From positions 310,001-374,000 of the forward strand of contig NZ_AQQP01000005.1 in NCBI RefSeq assembly GCF_002210165.1: DNA of 64,000 bases. The letters are read 5' to 3'. A program made the translations under genes and the position numbers. Below the pieces are notes generated by a model. The model did no database searches, had not been told where the DNA came from, and was given only the letters and a program-made list of their open reading frames with translations. Below are positions 17,428 through 26,070 of this stretch, piece by piece (position 1 is the stretch's first letter; the number at the start of each line of letters is the position of its first letter). This DNA is from Phaeobacter sp. 22II1-1F12B (lineage in GTDB: Bacteria > Pseudomonadota > Alphaproteobacteria > Rhodobacterales > Rhodobacteraceae).

Positions 17428-18225
17428 ATGAAGCAACCTCTTCCGATTCTCGTCTTTACGGATCTGGACGGAACCTTGCTTGATCATCACAGCTACAGCT
17501 ACGCCCCCGCCCGGCCCGCGCTTGACGCGATTGCCGCCCTGTCCGGTGGCGTGGTGCTGGCGAGTTCGAAAACCGCCGCCGAGATCGCACCGTTGCGCGA
17601 CGAACTTGGCCTGTCGGACTGGCCCGCTATCGTGGAGAACGGCGCAGGCTTGCTAGAAGCCGGAGCCCTCGGCGGAGAGGATGATGGCGACTATTCGAAA
17701 ATACGAGCGGCCCTCGCTTCCCTACCTGCAAATCTGAGGTCGTCGTTCCAAGGCTTCGGGGACATGAGCGCAACCGAAGTCTCCGGCGCGACCGGGCTTC
17801 CCAAAACCCAAGCGGCCCTTGCAAGAGAGCGGCGCTATTCTGAACCGGGCATATGGTCCGGATCGGGGGCAGATCGTGACGACTTCATCGCCGCCCTGTC
17901 CGATAAAGGCATCTCTGCCCGCATGGGGGGGCGGTTCCTGACCCTGTCGCTCGGCCACACGAAAGCCGACCGGATGGATGCCATCATCGACCGGTTCCGG
18001 CCCGCACACAGCGTGGCGCTTGGTGATGCGCCAAACGACGTCGAAATGCTGGGACGGGCCGATTTCGGCTATATCGTCGCAAACCCCGATGCCGCCCCCC
18101 TGCCCCGGCTCAAGGGCGAGGAAGAGGGCCGCATCAGGCGCACCGAATTGCCGGGACCGGCGGGCTGGAATGCCGCCATGCTTGGCTTACTATCAGAATT
18201 GCAGTTGCTTACGGAGATCGAGTGA
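17428..18225 (+). CDS. Glucosyl-3-phosphoglycerate (or mannosyl-) phosphatase, HAD family
   Basis: A 265-residue HAD-superfamily phosphatase of the mannosyl-3-phosphoglycerate phosphatase (MPGP) type. Motif I is FTDLDGTLLD (catalytic D12 and D14), motif II is LASSKT near residue 51, and motif IV is ALGDAPNDVEML near residue 200. The ATG at 17428 is chosen over an open upstream extension because motif I then sits at the expected place and AGGAA precedes it. One base separates its stop from the next ATG, which begins a glucosyl-3-phosphoglycerate synthase. Together they would make glucosylglycerate from NDP-glucose and 3-phosphoglycerate, so the substrate is inferred to be glucosyl-3-phosphoglycerate. 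Confidence 0.87.
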   Translation: MKQPLPILVFTDLDGTLLDHHSYSYAPARPALDAIAALSGGVVLASSKTAAEIAPLRDELGLSDWPAIVENGAGLLEAGALGGEDDGDYSKIRAALASLPANLRSSFQGFGDMSATEVSGATGLPKTQAALARERRYSEPGIWSGSGADRDDFIAALSDKGISARMGGRFLTLSLGHTKADRMDAIIDRFRPAHSVALGDAPNDVEMLGRADFGYIVANPDAAPLPRLKGEEEGRIRRTELPGPAGWNAAMLGLLSELQLLTEIE

Positions 18226-18226
18226 C

Positions 18227-19450
18227 ATGTCTGACTTTCATCAAAACGGTAATGTCGCCACGCTCCACAATCTGCGCACGCAATCGCTTGCGGAACTCAG
18301 CTATGAGCTCGAGATTTTTTCCCAGTCCCGAAAGATCACGCTCATCCTGCCCTGCCTGTTTTCGGAACTCGAAGGGGAGGCGATGCCGCATATCCTCGAA
18401 GAGCTGAAAAAGGTGCCGTACCTGCACCGGATCATCATCGGGCTGGACCGGGCGGATGCCGCGCAGTATCGCCATGCCTGCGGATTTTTCTCTGCCCTGC
18501 CGCAGAACCATATCGTGCTTTGGAATGACAGCCCCCGCATGCTGGAGCTGGAACAGCGACTCGCCGACATCGGGCTGGCGCCGAACGAACCCGGCAAGGG
18601 CAAGAATGTCTGGAGCTGCCTTGGCTACCTGATTTCCTGCGCCGACAGTTCCGTCATGGCGATCCATGATTGCGATATCCTGACCTACACGAACGAGATG
18701 CTCGCGAGGCTGGTTTATCCGGTCGCAAACCCGACTTTTCCCTATCAGGTCGCCAAAGGGTTCTATCCGCGCATCGGCGAAGGCAAGCTGAACGGCAGGG
18801 TCACGCGGCTTTTGGTGAGCCCGTTGCTGATGGCGCTGAAGCGCGTGATCGGGGATCGCGATTACCTCGATTACCTGCGCTCTTTCCGCTACCCGCTGTC
18901 GGGGGAATTCGCCATGCGGACCGGCATCCTGCCCGACCTTCGCATTCCTTCTGATTGGGGGCTGGAAATCGGTATCCTGTCCGAGGCATGGCGCAACCTT
19001 GCCCCGCAGGCCGTCTGTCAGGTGGAAATCGCCGATGCCTATGACCACAAGCACCAGACGCTAAGCGAGGAAGATGCCTCGACCGGGCTGTCGCGCATGT
19101 CCACGGATATCTGCAAATCGATCTTTCGCAAGCTCGCGGCGGATGGAACGGTCTTTACCTTCCACGTCTTCCGCACCCTGAAAGCCACCTATTACCGCTG
19201 CGCGCTCGACCATCTGGACGCCTATTATAATGACGCGCAGATGAACGGGCTAAAGCTGGACCGCCACCGCGAGGAACAGACGATTGAACTCTTCGCGGAA
19301 AACCTGATGCGGGCGGGGCAGATCTTTTTGGAAAACCCGCATGAGACGCCGTTCATCTCTACATGGAACCGGGTCCATTCGGCGGACCCGAGTTTCCTGC
19401 ATGACCTGAAAGCGGCAGCAGCGGCAGATGTCGCCGAGTTCAGCACCTAG
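18227..19450 (+). CDS. gpgS: Glucosyl-3-phosphoglycerate synthase
   Basis: A 407-residue retaining glycosyltransferase that joins glucose from an NDP-sugar to 3-phosphoglycerate, the first step to the compatible solute glucosylglycerate. The N-terminal DFHQNGNVATLHNLR and LILPCLFSELEG segments, IIIGLDRAD (about 69-77) and the metal-binding DCD (148-150) match bacterial GpgS. The ATG at 18227 directly follows the phosphatase stop; the long open frame upstream is a shadow of that gene. It is convergent with the VPLPA-CTERM gene. The reaction is well known for the family; the role in salt or nitrogen stress is inferred. Confidence 0.87.
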   Translation: MSDFHQNGNVATLHNLRTQSLAELSYELEIFSQSRKITLILPCLFSELEGEAMPHILEELKKVPYLHRIIIGLDRADAAQYRHACGFFSALPQNHIVLWNDSPRMLELEQRLADIGLAPNEPGKGKNVWSCLGYLISCADSSVMAIHDCDILTYTNEMLARLVYPVANPTFPYQVAKGFYPRIGEGKLNGRVTRLLVSPLLMALKRVIGDRDYLDYLRSFRYPLSGEFAMRTGILPDLRIPSDWGLEIGILSEAWRNLAPQAVCQVEIADAYDHKHQTLSEEDASTGLSRMSTDICKSIFRKLAADGTVFTFHVFRTLKATYYRCALDHLDAYYNDAQMNGLKLDRHREEQTIELFAENLMRAGQIFLENPHETPFISTWNRVHSADPSFLHDLKAAAAADVAEFST

Positions 19451-19471
19451 GCGCCGAACCCGCTAATCTTC

Positions 19472-20095
19472 TTATTTCGCCTGCCGACGACGGCGCGCAC
19501 CCAGACCGAACAACCCGGCAAGCCCCGCGATCATCAGGGGCGCCGCGCCGGGAAGCGGAACAGCCGCCATGTCCGGCGTATCGGGCACCACAACCGCCGA
19601 GTCATTCGCAGCGGTCAGGATGTTATAGCCCAATGCCCCGTGGGTGCCGTAGAGCTGAAGGTAAAGATCGCCAGCAAAGTCATCGTCCAGTTCAAGCGTG
19701 AATGTCTGGTCGTTGCTCTGGTTGTAATAGTTGAAATCGACCGTCCCGAGGGTCTGCCCTTCCCACGCGCTATACTTGAGCGGGGTCGTCGACCACATGA
19801 TCTTGCCACCAGCCGAAAAGCTATAGCCTTGATTGCCAAGCGTGCTGAAGGTGAGTTCGATTTCCTGCGCGCCGGACCCGAGGCCGGAAAAGGCGAGGAA
19901 ATCGTAATCGTTGCCGCCCGACCATGTGCCCGAAACCGAACCGGTACCAGCCGCGATTGTGCTGAAGTTTCTCCAGTCTCCAGAGAAATCGCCGCCCGCC
20001 ACATCCGTTTCGGAAACGGTGCTGGCAGTTGCCGGAAGCATGGAGAAGGACAGAAGAGCAGCTGAGACGAGGCTGCGGAAGAGTACGCGAGACAT
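19472..20095 (-). CDS. VPLPA-CTERM sorting-domain secreted protein
   Basis: A 207-residue exported protein. The ATG at 20095 gives a signal peptide (SRVLFRSLVSAALLSFSMLPATA); the open frame upstream is not needed. The C-terminus has the tripartite sorting signal: the VPLPGAAPL motif, a hydrophobic helix (about 185-200) and the basic tail GARRRRQAK. Exosortase-type enzymes cleave this at the cell surface; none is in the window. The middle is a beta-rich, Ser/Gly/Asp-rich domain without a recognised family. It sits between the glucosylglycerate synthesis genes and the phosphorylase. The role is unknown. Confidence 0.82.
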   Translation of the reverse strand: MSRVLFRSLVSAALLSFSMLPATASTVSETDVAGGDFSGDWRNFSTIAAGTGSVSGTWSGGNDYDFLAFSGLGSGAQEIELTFSTLGNQGYSFSAGGKIMWSTTPLKYSAWEGQTLGTVDFNYYNQSNDQTFTLELDDDFAGDLYLQLYGTHGALGYNILTAANDSAVVVPDTPDMAAVPLPGAAPLMIAGLAGLFGLGARRRRQAK

Positions 20096-20266
20096 GGGGA
20101 CCACTTGGAAACAGGTGTTGCGCGGTTGCGCTAACGCACCCCGGAGGTTGATGCAAGAAGTCCGCCTCTCGCTCCGAAAAACCGGAAACAATCCCATCTC
20201 AGAGAAAAAACTATCCAAGAAACCGGCGCAATCAAGCCTATCCGGATCACGCTGCCCCGTCGGTGC

Positions 20267-22027
20267 TCAGTCACTGACTTGGCGTCGATTCGTGATCCAG
20301 CGGCACTGATAGGGGGACATGGTAACATGCTCGCTCAGCGGATCGATCACGTCGCCAGACAGGATATCTACCCAGTCCTCTCCGTCGATCAGGTTGATGG
20401 ATGCAGGGGAAATTTCCACGGTCTCACCACTGACATTGTGGAGCGCAAAAATCGACTGATCACGGTCAAGGCTCTGCCGCCAGAGGCCAAACAGCCGATC
20501 ATCATCCAGTTTCAACGTGAATTGCGTGGCGTTGGGGTGAAAACCCGGTTGTTTCGCGCGCAGCTTCAGACGGTCTGACATGGCATTCAGCACCCGCGCC
20601 TGTGGCGAATTCGGCGCGTTCAGCAAGCCCAGCAGTGACGGGTAGTCCCAGCGGTGACGGTTGATTGCCCGGTTCATGCCGCGCCGCTCAACCTGTTCGT
20701 GGTCGTTCGGTGTCGCCAGCAGCGAGTGGATGTAGAATGCCGGGATCCCCTCCATCGACATCACGATGGTCTGCGAGCAGATGAACCTTTCGAAATGCAA
20801 ATCGTCCGCCCCCTCAAAGGTCGAAGCCAGCGCATCGTAAAAGGTCGTGTTCAGCTCATACGGAGACTGCCCGCCGTCGGGCAGCGCGCGCATCGAAACA
20901 AGGCCACCATTGGCGACAACCGTATCTATCATACGCTGTTTTTCATCCTCGGGCAGAACGCCTTCGGCCGGGCGCATCCCGATCCCGTCATGGCTGGCAG
21001 TAAAGTTGAGATAGGCGCAGCCAAGCTGGGCCGGGGGCATCGCGGTGGCCCATCGGTGCAGGTAGCGCGCGGTGCCCGACATCATCGCATGTAGGATCAG
21101 CGGCGGCAGCGGGAAGTTGTAAACCGCATGCGCTTCGTTGCGATTACCGAAATAGCTGAGGTTCTCGGTGCGCGGCACATTGGTTTCAGTCAGCAGAACC
21201 ACAGGCTCGACCGTGAAATCACAGAGCAGCCGCAGCAGGCGGATGATTGCATGGGTCTGCGGCAGATGGATCGACGGTGTGCCTACCTCTTTCCAGATAA
21301 AGGCCACCGCATCCAGCCGGATGATCCGCACGCCATTCTCCAGATGCAACCGGATGATGCGCAGGAATTCAAGCAGCACCTCCGGATTGCGGAAATCCAC
21401 GTCGATCTGGTCATGGCTGAAGGTACACCAGACGTGGCGGGTGCCGTGTACCGTTTCGACCTCTTGCAAGAGCGGCGTTGTCCGCGGTCGCACCACGTCT
21501 GAAAGGTCGTCCTCGGGCGAGGCTTCGAAAAAGAACTTGTCATACGGCGCGATGCCCTGCCGGTATGAATTGAACCACGGCCCCTGGCTTGAGACGTGGT
21601 TCAGAACCAGATCGGACATCAGGTGGAATTCGCTTCCGATCCGGTTGATATCAGCCCAGTCGCCAAGCTGCGGATTGACGCTTCTGAAATCGGTCACGGC
21701 AAAGCCGTCATCCGAGGTAAAGGGAAAGAACGGGAGGATGTGAACACCGTTCACGACGCCCTTCAGCCGGGTGCGCAGGAAATCATAAAGCAGATCGAGC
21801 GGCTTGTGTTTCCCGTCCAGCAGCGAATTGCCGTAAGTGATCAGCAGCGCATCGTGCTCGGACCAGAGGTTGTTTCCCGGCGTTCGCGACCGCTTGCGCT
21901 GATGCGTGCCCTCGGGCCAAAAGGCGGCGACCACCTGCCGCGCCAACATCACGGTGTCCAACTCGGGATAGATACTGTCGAGAAGACCCTTGATCTTCTG
22001 GTCGAAGGAATGCGGCGGGCTAATCAT
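20267..22027 (-). CDS. GH13 sucrose-phosphorylase-like enzyme, probably glucosylglycerate phosphorylase
   Basis: A 586-residue glycoside hydrolase of the GH13 sucrose phosphorylase subfamily, which splits a glucoside with phosphate to give glucose 1-phosphate. The (beta/alpha)8 motifs are HILPFFPF, the nucleophile D239 (RIIRLDA), the acid/base E281 (LLTETNVP) and the transition-state D347 (TASHDG). The nearby gpgS and phosphatase suggest glucosylglycerate as the substrate; sucrose or glucosylglycerol are alternatives. The start could be ATG at 22027 or TTG at 22030. A CTAGCGCGTTAG near-palindrome lies about 130 bases upstream at 22156-22167. Confidence 0.82.
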   Translation of the reverse strand: MISPPHSFDQKIKGLLDSIYPELDTVMLARQVVAAFWPEGTHQRKRSRTPGNNLWSEHDALLITYGNSLLDGKHKPLDLLYDFLRTRLKGVVNGVHILPFFPFTSDDGFAVTDFRSVNPQLGDWADINRIGSEFHLMSDLVLNHVSSQGPWFNSYRQGIAPYDKFFFEASPEDDLSDVVRPRTTPLLQEVETVHGTRHVWCTFSHDQIDVDFRNPEVLLEFLRIIRLHLENGVRIIRLDAVAFIWKEVGTPSIHLPQTHAIIRLLRLLCDFTVEPVVLLTETNVPRTENLSYFGNRNEAHAVYNFPLPPLILHAMMSGTARYLHRWATAMPPAQLGCAYLNFTASHDGIGMRPAEGVLPEDEKQRMIDTVVANGGLVSMRALPDGGQSPYELNTTFYDALASTFEGADDLHFERFICSQTIVMSMEGIPAFYIHSLLATPNDHEQVERRGMNRAINRHRWDYPSLLGLLNAPNSPQARVLNAMSDRLKLRAKQPGFHPNATQFTLKLDDDRLFGLWRQSLDRDQSIFALHNVSGETVEISPASINLIDGEDWVDILSGDVIDPLSEHVTMSPYQCRWITNRRQVSD

Positions 22028-22217
22028 CAATCAGCGGGTCCGATCTGTTGAATGCCCTGCCCCCGGATCGCACAAGGGACGGGCCATTCGTCCAGCATAA
22101 AAATCCGCGACCGGCGATCAATCGCTCTCCCGCGTAGTTGCGTCATTTTGCATCACTAGCGCGTTAGCCTGATGTTTTTTCAATCGAAATCCGGACATTC
22201 ACGCGCCTGCGCCGGAT

Positions 22218-23180
22218 TCATGGCGCGAGAGCAAGATCCGACCCGTCCCAATAGAACAGGTATTCGCACGGGTTGCGCCCATCGGCATTGCACTGTCCCA
22301 GCGATCCACCTGTGATGATGCCGGTATTGCCATTGTTCAACGGGATCAGCTTTACGCCCAGCGCAAGCAGGTTCTTGGGCTGCCCGGTGACCGGATAATC
22401 AGAACTGATGAACACGTCCGCCGAGCACATGGAGGCACCGCAGAAAGGCCGCGCCGGGGCATTGACGCATTCAACCTCGCGCCAGTCGAGCACCACGTCT
22501 TCGATGCCATCGCCATCGATATCGCCGCCTAGCAGGTAGTTTTCACCTGTCTTGGCATCGCCGTTGCACCCCTCGACCATCGTTCCCTCGGCGACCCAGC
22601 GCATATCGACGCCGTCGCCTGACTGTTCCTGCGGGGCCAGCGCCGCACCGTCCCAGGGTATACCGCTGCTTTCGAACATCGACTGGCAATACTCCAGCAA
22701 CTGATCATATCCGGTGGCAAAGCCCGCCGCCGGTATCGAATGACGGCCCTCATTGGTGATGATCTCAAACCCGGGGCTTGCGGCCATGGATTGCAAAAGC
22801 GCGTCCTGCGCCGCAATCCGCGCCTCCCATGTCCCGAACAGCTCATTCCAGATCAACTCGGGTATGCGGTAGCCCTGCGCCCCGGTGCTGACGATCACGT
22901 CGTGACGTTTGAATTCGCTTTGCGGTGCAGGAATATGGCCCATACCGATATAGAGTATCAGCGTTTTGGGCGCGGAAATATCTGGCTCCATGTTCCCGGT
23001 TTCCTGCGCCGAAAGGCCCTGCGGCGATCTTTCACCGCAGACGAGGCTGATCTCGGCCCCGGCAGGCGCGTTCAGGAAACCCGCGAAATAGGACCCATCG
23101 TCACTGGTCTGCAATTGCCAGCCCTGTGCGGCCAGCGCGCCGGGCAAAAGCAAGAACATTGAAACCAGCAGTTTTTTCAT
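22218..23180 (-). CDS. Secreted cysteine-rich protein of unknown function
   Basis: A 320-residue protein that I do not recognise. The ATG at 23180 gives a signal peptide (KKLLVSMFLLLPGALAAQG); the open frame upstream is an antisense shadow of the SDR region. About eight cysteines in the mature part (for example CGASMCSAD and CNADGRNPCEY) suggest disulfides in the periplasm. A GDIDGDGIEDVVLDW stretch near residue 235 looks like a single FG-GAP or dockerin-type calcium loop. It begins two bases after the SDR stop, so the two are likely co-transcribed. Confidence 0.7.
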   Translation of the reverse strand: MKKLLVSMFLLLPGALAAQGWQLQTSDDGSYFAGFLNAPAGAEISLVCGERSPQGLSAQETGNMEPDISAPKTLILYIGMGHIPAPQSEFKRHDVIVSTGAQGYRIPELIWNELFGTWEARIAAQDALLQSMAASPGFEIITNEGRHSIPAAGFATGYDQLLEYCQSMFESSGIPWDGAALAPQEQSGDGVDMRWVAEGTMVEGCNGDAKTGENYLLGGDIDGDGIEDVVLDWREVECVNAPARPFCGASMCSADVFISSDYPVTGQPKNLLALGVKLIPLNNGNTGIITGGSLGQCNADGRNPCEYLFYWDGSDLALAP

Positions 23181-23182
23181 GT

Positions 23183-23947
23183 TCAATCCGCCGTCCATCC
23201 GCCATCGATTATCATCGAGGTGCCCGTCACCATCGCCGAGGCATCGCTCGCAAGATAAAGCGCTGCGCCCATGATATCCGAAACTTCGCCCACCCGGCCA
23301 AGTTTGATCTTGTCCTTGATCCAGGCCACCTGTTCGGGGCGCGCAAATGTCGGCGCGGTCAGCGGTGTTCGGATGAAGGTCGGCGCAATCGTGTTCACGC
23401 GGATATCGTACTCGGCCCATTCCAGCGCCATCGCCCGAACCATGCCTTCGAGACCCCATTTCGAAGCGCAATAAAGCGTGCGTTCGCGACCGCCCACATG
23501 ACCCATCTGGCTCGAGATATGAATGATCGAACCGGGCTTGCCCGCGTCACGCAGCGCGGTCGCGCAGGTGGTGGAAAGAAAGTAGGCCGCCCGCAGGTTC
23601 AGCGATATGACCCGGTCGAATTCCTCAGGCGAGGTATCGAAGGCAAGGCCCGGAAAGGTGGTCCCGGCCGCGTTGACCACAATGTCAAAGACCCGCCTCT
23701 CAAGCGCGGCTTCCATGGCATCCAGATCCGCCAGATCGAGCGGCAGGGCCTCGGCGGACCAACCCTTTGCGGTCATTGCCTCGACGGTTTCGTTCAGCCG
23801 CTCAGTCCCACGCGCAGCGCAGACCACATGCGCCCCGGCATCGGCAAGCGCGACAGCACAGCCCTGCCCGATCCCCGAAGAAGCACCGGTGACAAGCGCG
23901 ATCCTGCCATCCAGTCGTTGCGAGGGCGGTGTAGGCAGATCTGTCAT
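23183..23947 (-). CDS. Short-chain dehydrogenase/reductase (SDR)
   Basis: A 254-residue classical NAD(P)-dependent oxidoreductase. The cofactor motif is TGASSGIGQG (about 20-29), the NAAG motif is near residue 92, and the catalytic Ser-Tyr-Lys are in HISSQMGHV and YCASKWGLEG. The C-terminus GTSMIIDGGWTAD is typical of gluconate 5-dehydrogenase and 3-oxoacyl reductase relatives. The substrate is not evident; a sugar or polyol is possible. It is followed after two bases by the secreted protein and is divergent from the ureidoglycine aminohydrolase gene. Confidence 0.85.
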   Translation of the reverse strand: MTDLPTPPSQRLDGRIALVTGASSGIGQGCAVALADAGAHVVCAARGTERLNETVEAMTAKGWSAEALPLDLADLDAMEAALERRVFDIVVNAAGTTFPGLAFDTSPEEFDRVISLNLRAAYFLSTTCATALRDAGKPGSIIHISSQMGHVGGRERTLYCASKWGLEGMVRAMALEWAEYDIRVNTIAPTFIRTPLTAPTFARPEQVAWIKDKIKLGRVGEVSDIMGAALYLASDASAMVTGTSMIIDGGWTAD

Positions 23948-24115
23948 GAAAGGGCTTTCCTATTGCAATCACGCAATCTTTTGCCCAAGCCGCGCGACGT
24001 TGCAACCGCGCGTTGCCGCGATCTTCAAAAATACCGGACGAATGCTATCGGCGGCCCACGGCTTCCACAAACCCGGCGTTTGGCGGATAAGGAAGCAGAT
24101 TCAAAGGAGAGCATC

Positions 24116-24943
24116 ATGACCGGCAGAACCTATTATGCACCCCAGGGTGGCCACCCCGGTCAGGAGCAGCTTCTGACCGATCGCGCCATGTTCACCGAGG
24201 CCTATGCGGTGATCCCCAAGGGGACCCTGCGCGATATCACCACCAGTCGGCTGCCGCATTGGGAGGACACCCGGCTTTGGGTCATCGCGCGCCCCCTGAG
24301 CGGTTTTGCCGAAACCTTTTCCCATTACGTCATGGAAGTCGCGCCGGGCGGCGGCAGTTCACGCCCCGAACCGGACAGGCAGGCCGAGGCGGTTCTGTTT
24401 GTCGTCGAAGGCGCGATGCAGCTGACGATTTCCGATAAGGAACATGAGATGGAGGCAGGCGGCTATGCCTTTCTGCCAGCAGGCGCGCACTGGAGCCTGC
24501 GCAATGCATCCCAAGCGCCGGTCCGGTTCCATTGGATCCGCAAGGCCTATGAGGCGGCCGAAGGTATCGAGCCGCCCGAAGCCTTTGTCACCAGCGACGC
24601 GGCGGTGGACCCCATCGCCATGCCCGGCACCGAAGGGCGCTGGGCCACGACCCGGTTCGTGTCGCCCGAGGACATGCGGCACGACATGCATGTGACCATC
24701 GTGACGTTTCAGCCCGGCGGGGTCATCCCCTTTCCCGAAACCCACGTGATGGAGCACGGACTTTACGTGCTTGAAGGCAAGGCGGTTTATCGGCTCAACC
24801 AGGACTGGGCCGAGGTCGAGGCCGGCGATTACATGTGGCTGCGCGCCTTTTGCCCACAGGCCTGCTATGCGGGCGGTCCGGGACCGTTCCGCTATCTTCT
24901 CTACAAGGACGTGAACCGGCATATGCGTCTGGGATCGCGCTGA
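24116..24943 (+). CDS. allE: (S)-ureidoglycine aminohydrolase
   Basis: A 275-residue bicupin that hydrolyses (S)-ureidoglycine to (S)-ureidoglycolate and ammonia in purine catabolism. The two cupin domains are about 60-130 (EAVLFVVEGAMQL, GGYAFLPAG) and 190-265 (ETHVMEHGLYVLEGKAVYRL, which carries the metal-binding His/Glu). AAAGGAGA precedes the ATG at 24116; the long open frame upstream is a shadow of the SDR gene. Together with allA, the PuuE-UraD fusion and uraH it covers most steps from hydroxyisourate to glyoxylate. Confidence 0.9.
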   Translation: MTGRTYYAPQGGHPGQEQLLTDRAMFTEAYAVIPKGTLRDITTSRLPHWEDTRLWVIARPLSGFAETFSHYVMEVAPGGGSSRPEPDRQAEAVLFVVEGAMQLTISDKEHEMEAGGYAFLPAGAHWSLRNASQAPVRFHWIRKAYEAAEGIEPPEAFVTSDAAVDPIAMPGTEGRWATTRFVSPEDMRHDMHVTIVTFQPGGVIPFPETHVMEHGLYVLEGKAVYRLNQDWAEVEAGDYMWLRAFCPQACYAGGPGPFRYLLYKDVNRHMRLGSR

Positions 24944-24951
24944 CGCGCGAT

Positions 24952-24986
24952 GCCTCCGGCGGGGATATTTTGAAACCCAAAGAAGG
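24952..24986 (+). repeat. Rhodobacterales-type intergenic element after allE
   Basis: GCCTCCGGCGGGGATATTTT followed by a CCAAAGAAG-like tail is of the type seen in many intergenic gaps of this group. The CCTCCGGCGGGG part can form a short stem followed by T residues. It resembles the end of the phnK-phnL element at 7717-7780. It may act as a weak terminator or processing site between allE and the GAPDH-like gene. Confidence 0.45.
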
Positions 24987-25052
24987 GGATAGGCGCAGGG
25001 AAGCGACAGGTTGCCCATTGAGGCCCGCCGCGCTTGGTGACATGAGAGACGC

Positions 25053-26036
25053 ATGCGTATCGCGATCAATGGATTCGGCCGTATCGGCCGCACAATTCTG
25101 CGCCAGGTTTTGAGCGAGCCGGCGCGCGGGATCGAGGTTGCTCGGATCAATGATATCGCCACGCCCGAGATGTGCGCCTACCTGTTCCAGTTTGACAGCA
25201 CCTTTGGTCCTTATCCCGGGACCGTCGAGGCACGGGACGGCATGCTGATTGTGGACGGGCGCGGGATGACCCTGAGCCGGGCGGATAATCTGTCACAGAT
25301 CGACCTGTCCGGTGTTGACGTGGTGCTTGAATGCACCGGCATTGCCCGGACATCGGATGTGGCGCGGCGCGGACTGGCCGCGGGCGCGCGGTCGGTGCTG
25401 ATTTCCGGACCTTCTCCGGCAGCCGAGTTGACGCTGGTGCGCGGCGCCAATGACGCTTTGCTGGGGGACGAACGGGTTGTCTCCAACGCCTCCTGCACAA
25501 CCAATGCGCTGGCGCCGCTGGTTCGGGTGCTGGATGAGATTGGCGGCGTCGAACGCGGTCATATGACGACCATCCACTGCTATACCAACAGCCAGCCGAT
25601 GGTGGATGCGCCGCGCGGCGATTTCGCGCGCAGCCGCGGCGGAGCGCAGTCGATGGTCCCCACGACAAGCAGCGCGACGCATCTGATCGACGAGGTCCTG
25701 CCTGAACTGGCGGGTCGCCTTACCGGATCTGCACTTCGCGTGCCGGTGGCGAGCGTGTCGGCCATCGATTTGGTCGTACAGCTGCGTGATGCGATGAACG
25801 CGGATGCCCTTGATACGGCCTTACATGAGGCTGTTGCAGCCTCGCCGGTGCTTGGCTGGACGGATCAGCCGCTGGTTTCTTCGGATCTTCGGGCGCGCCC
25901 CGAGTCGCTGGTGGTGGCCGGACCGGAGACCCGTTTCGTTGACGGTCAGGCGCGGGTTTTTGGCTGGTATGACAACGAATGGGGCTTTTCGGCCCGTATG
26001 CTGGATGTCGCTGCGATGATGGCCACGCGGGGGTAG
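25053..26036 (+). CDS. Divergent glyceraldehyde-3-phosphate dehydrogenase-like protein
   Basis: A 327-residue member of the GAPDH/erythrose-4-phosphate dehydrogenase family. The NAD-binding [10 protein letters not shown] (4-13), the catalytic cysteine in [12 protein letters not shown] (near residue 150) and the partner histidine in TIHCYTNSQ are kept, so it should be active on an aldehyde phosphate. It differs from the canonical gap gene at 55386-56390 around the phosphate site (PTTSSATHLIDEVLPEL in place of [17 protein letters not shown]). It lies 109 bases after allE on the same strand. Its substrate and its place within a purine cluster are unexplained. Confidence 0.85.
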   Translation: MRIAINGFGRIGRTILRQVLSEPARGIEVARINDIATPEMCAYLFQFDSTFGPYPGTVEARDGMLIVDGRGMTLSRADNLSQIDLSGVDVVLECTGIARTSDVARRGLAAGARSVLISGPSPAAELTLVRGANDALLGDERVVSNASCTTNALAPLVRVLDEIGGVERGHMTTIHCYTNSQPMVDAPRGDFARSRGGAQSMVPTTSSATHLIDEVLPELAGRLTGSALRVPVASVSAIDLVVQLRDAMNADALDTALHEAVAASPVLGWTDQPLVSSDLRARPESLVVAGPETRFVDGQARVFGWYDNEWGFSARMLDVAAMMATRG

Positions 26037-26040
26037 CAAC

Positions 26041-26063
26041 GCGCCGAGCTGCAAGCCCGGCGC
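26041..26063. terminator. Possible bidirectional terminator hairpin
   Basis: An imperfect stem with GCGCCG and CGGCGC ends lies in the 34-base gap between the convergent GAPDH-like and permease genes. There is no good T run on either side, so intrinsic termination is uncertain. Confidence 0.3.
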
Positions 26064-26070
26064 GATTGGC

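Noticed and set aside
17978-18226. Upstream extension of the gpgS frame
   Set aside because: It overlaps the phosphatase in another frame; the ATG at 18227 matches the GpgS N-terminus and follows the phosphatase stop directly.
22156-22167. CTAGCGCGTTAG as a second gap-type operator upstream of the phosphorylase gene
   Set aside because: It is a one-mismatch palindrome but does not match GTTAGCGCTAAC in register, so it was not called as the same operator.
23126-24115. 330-codon N-terminal extension of the ureidoglycine aminohydrolase frame
   Set aside because: It runs antisense through the SDR gene, while the ATG at 24116 has a strong ribosome binding site and the right family N-terminus.
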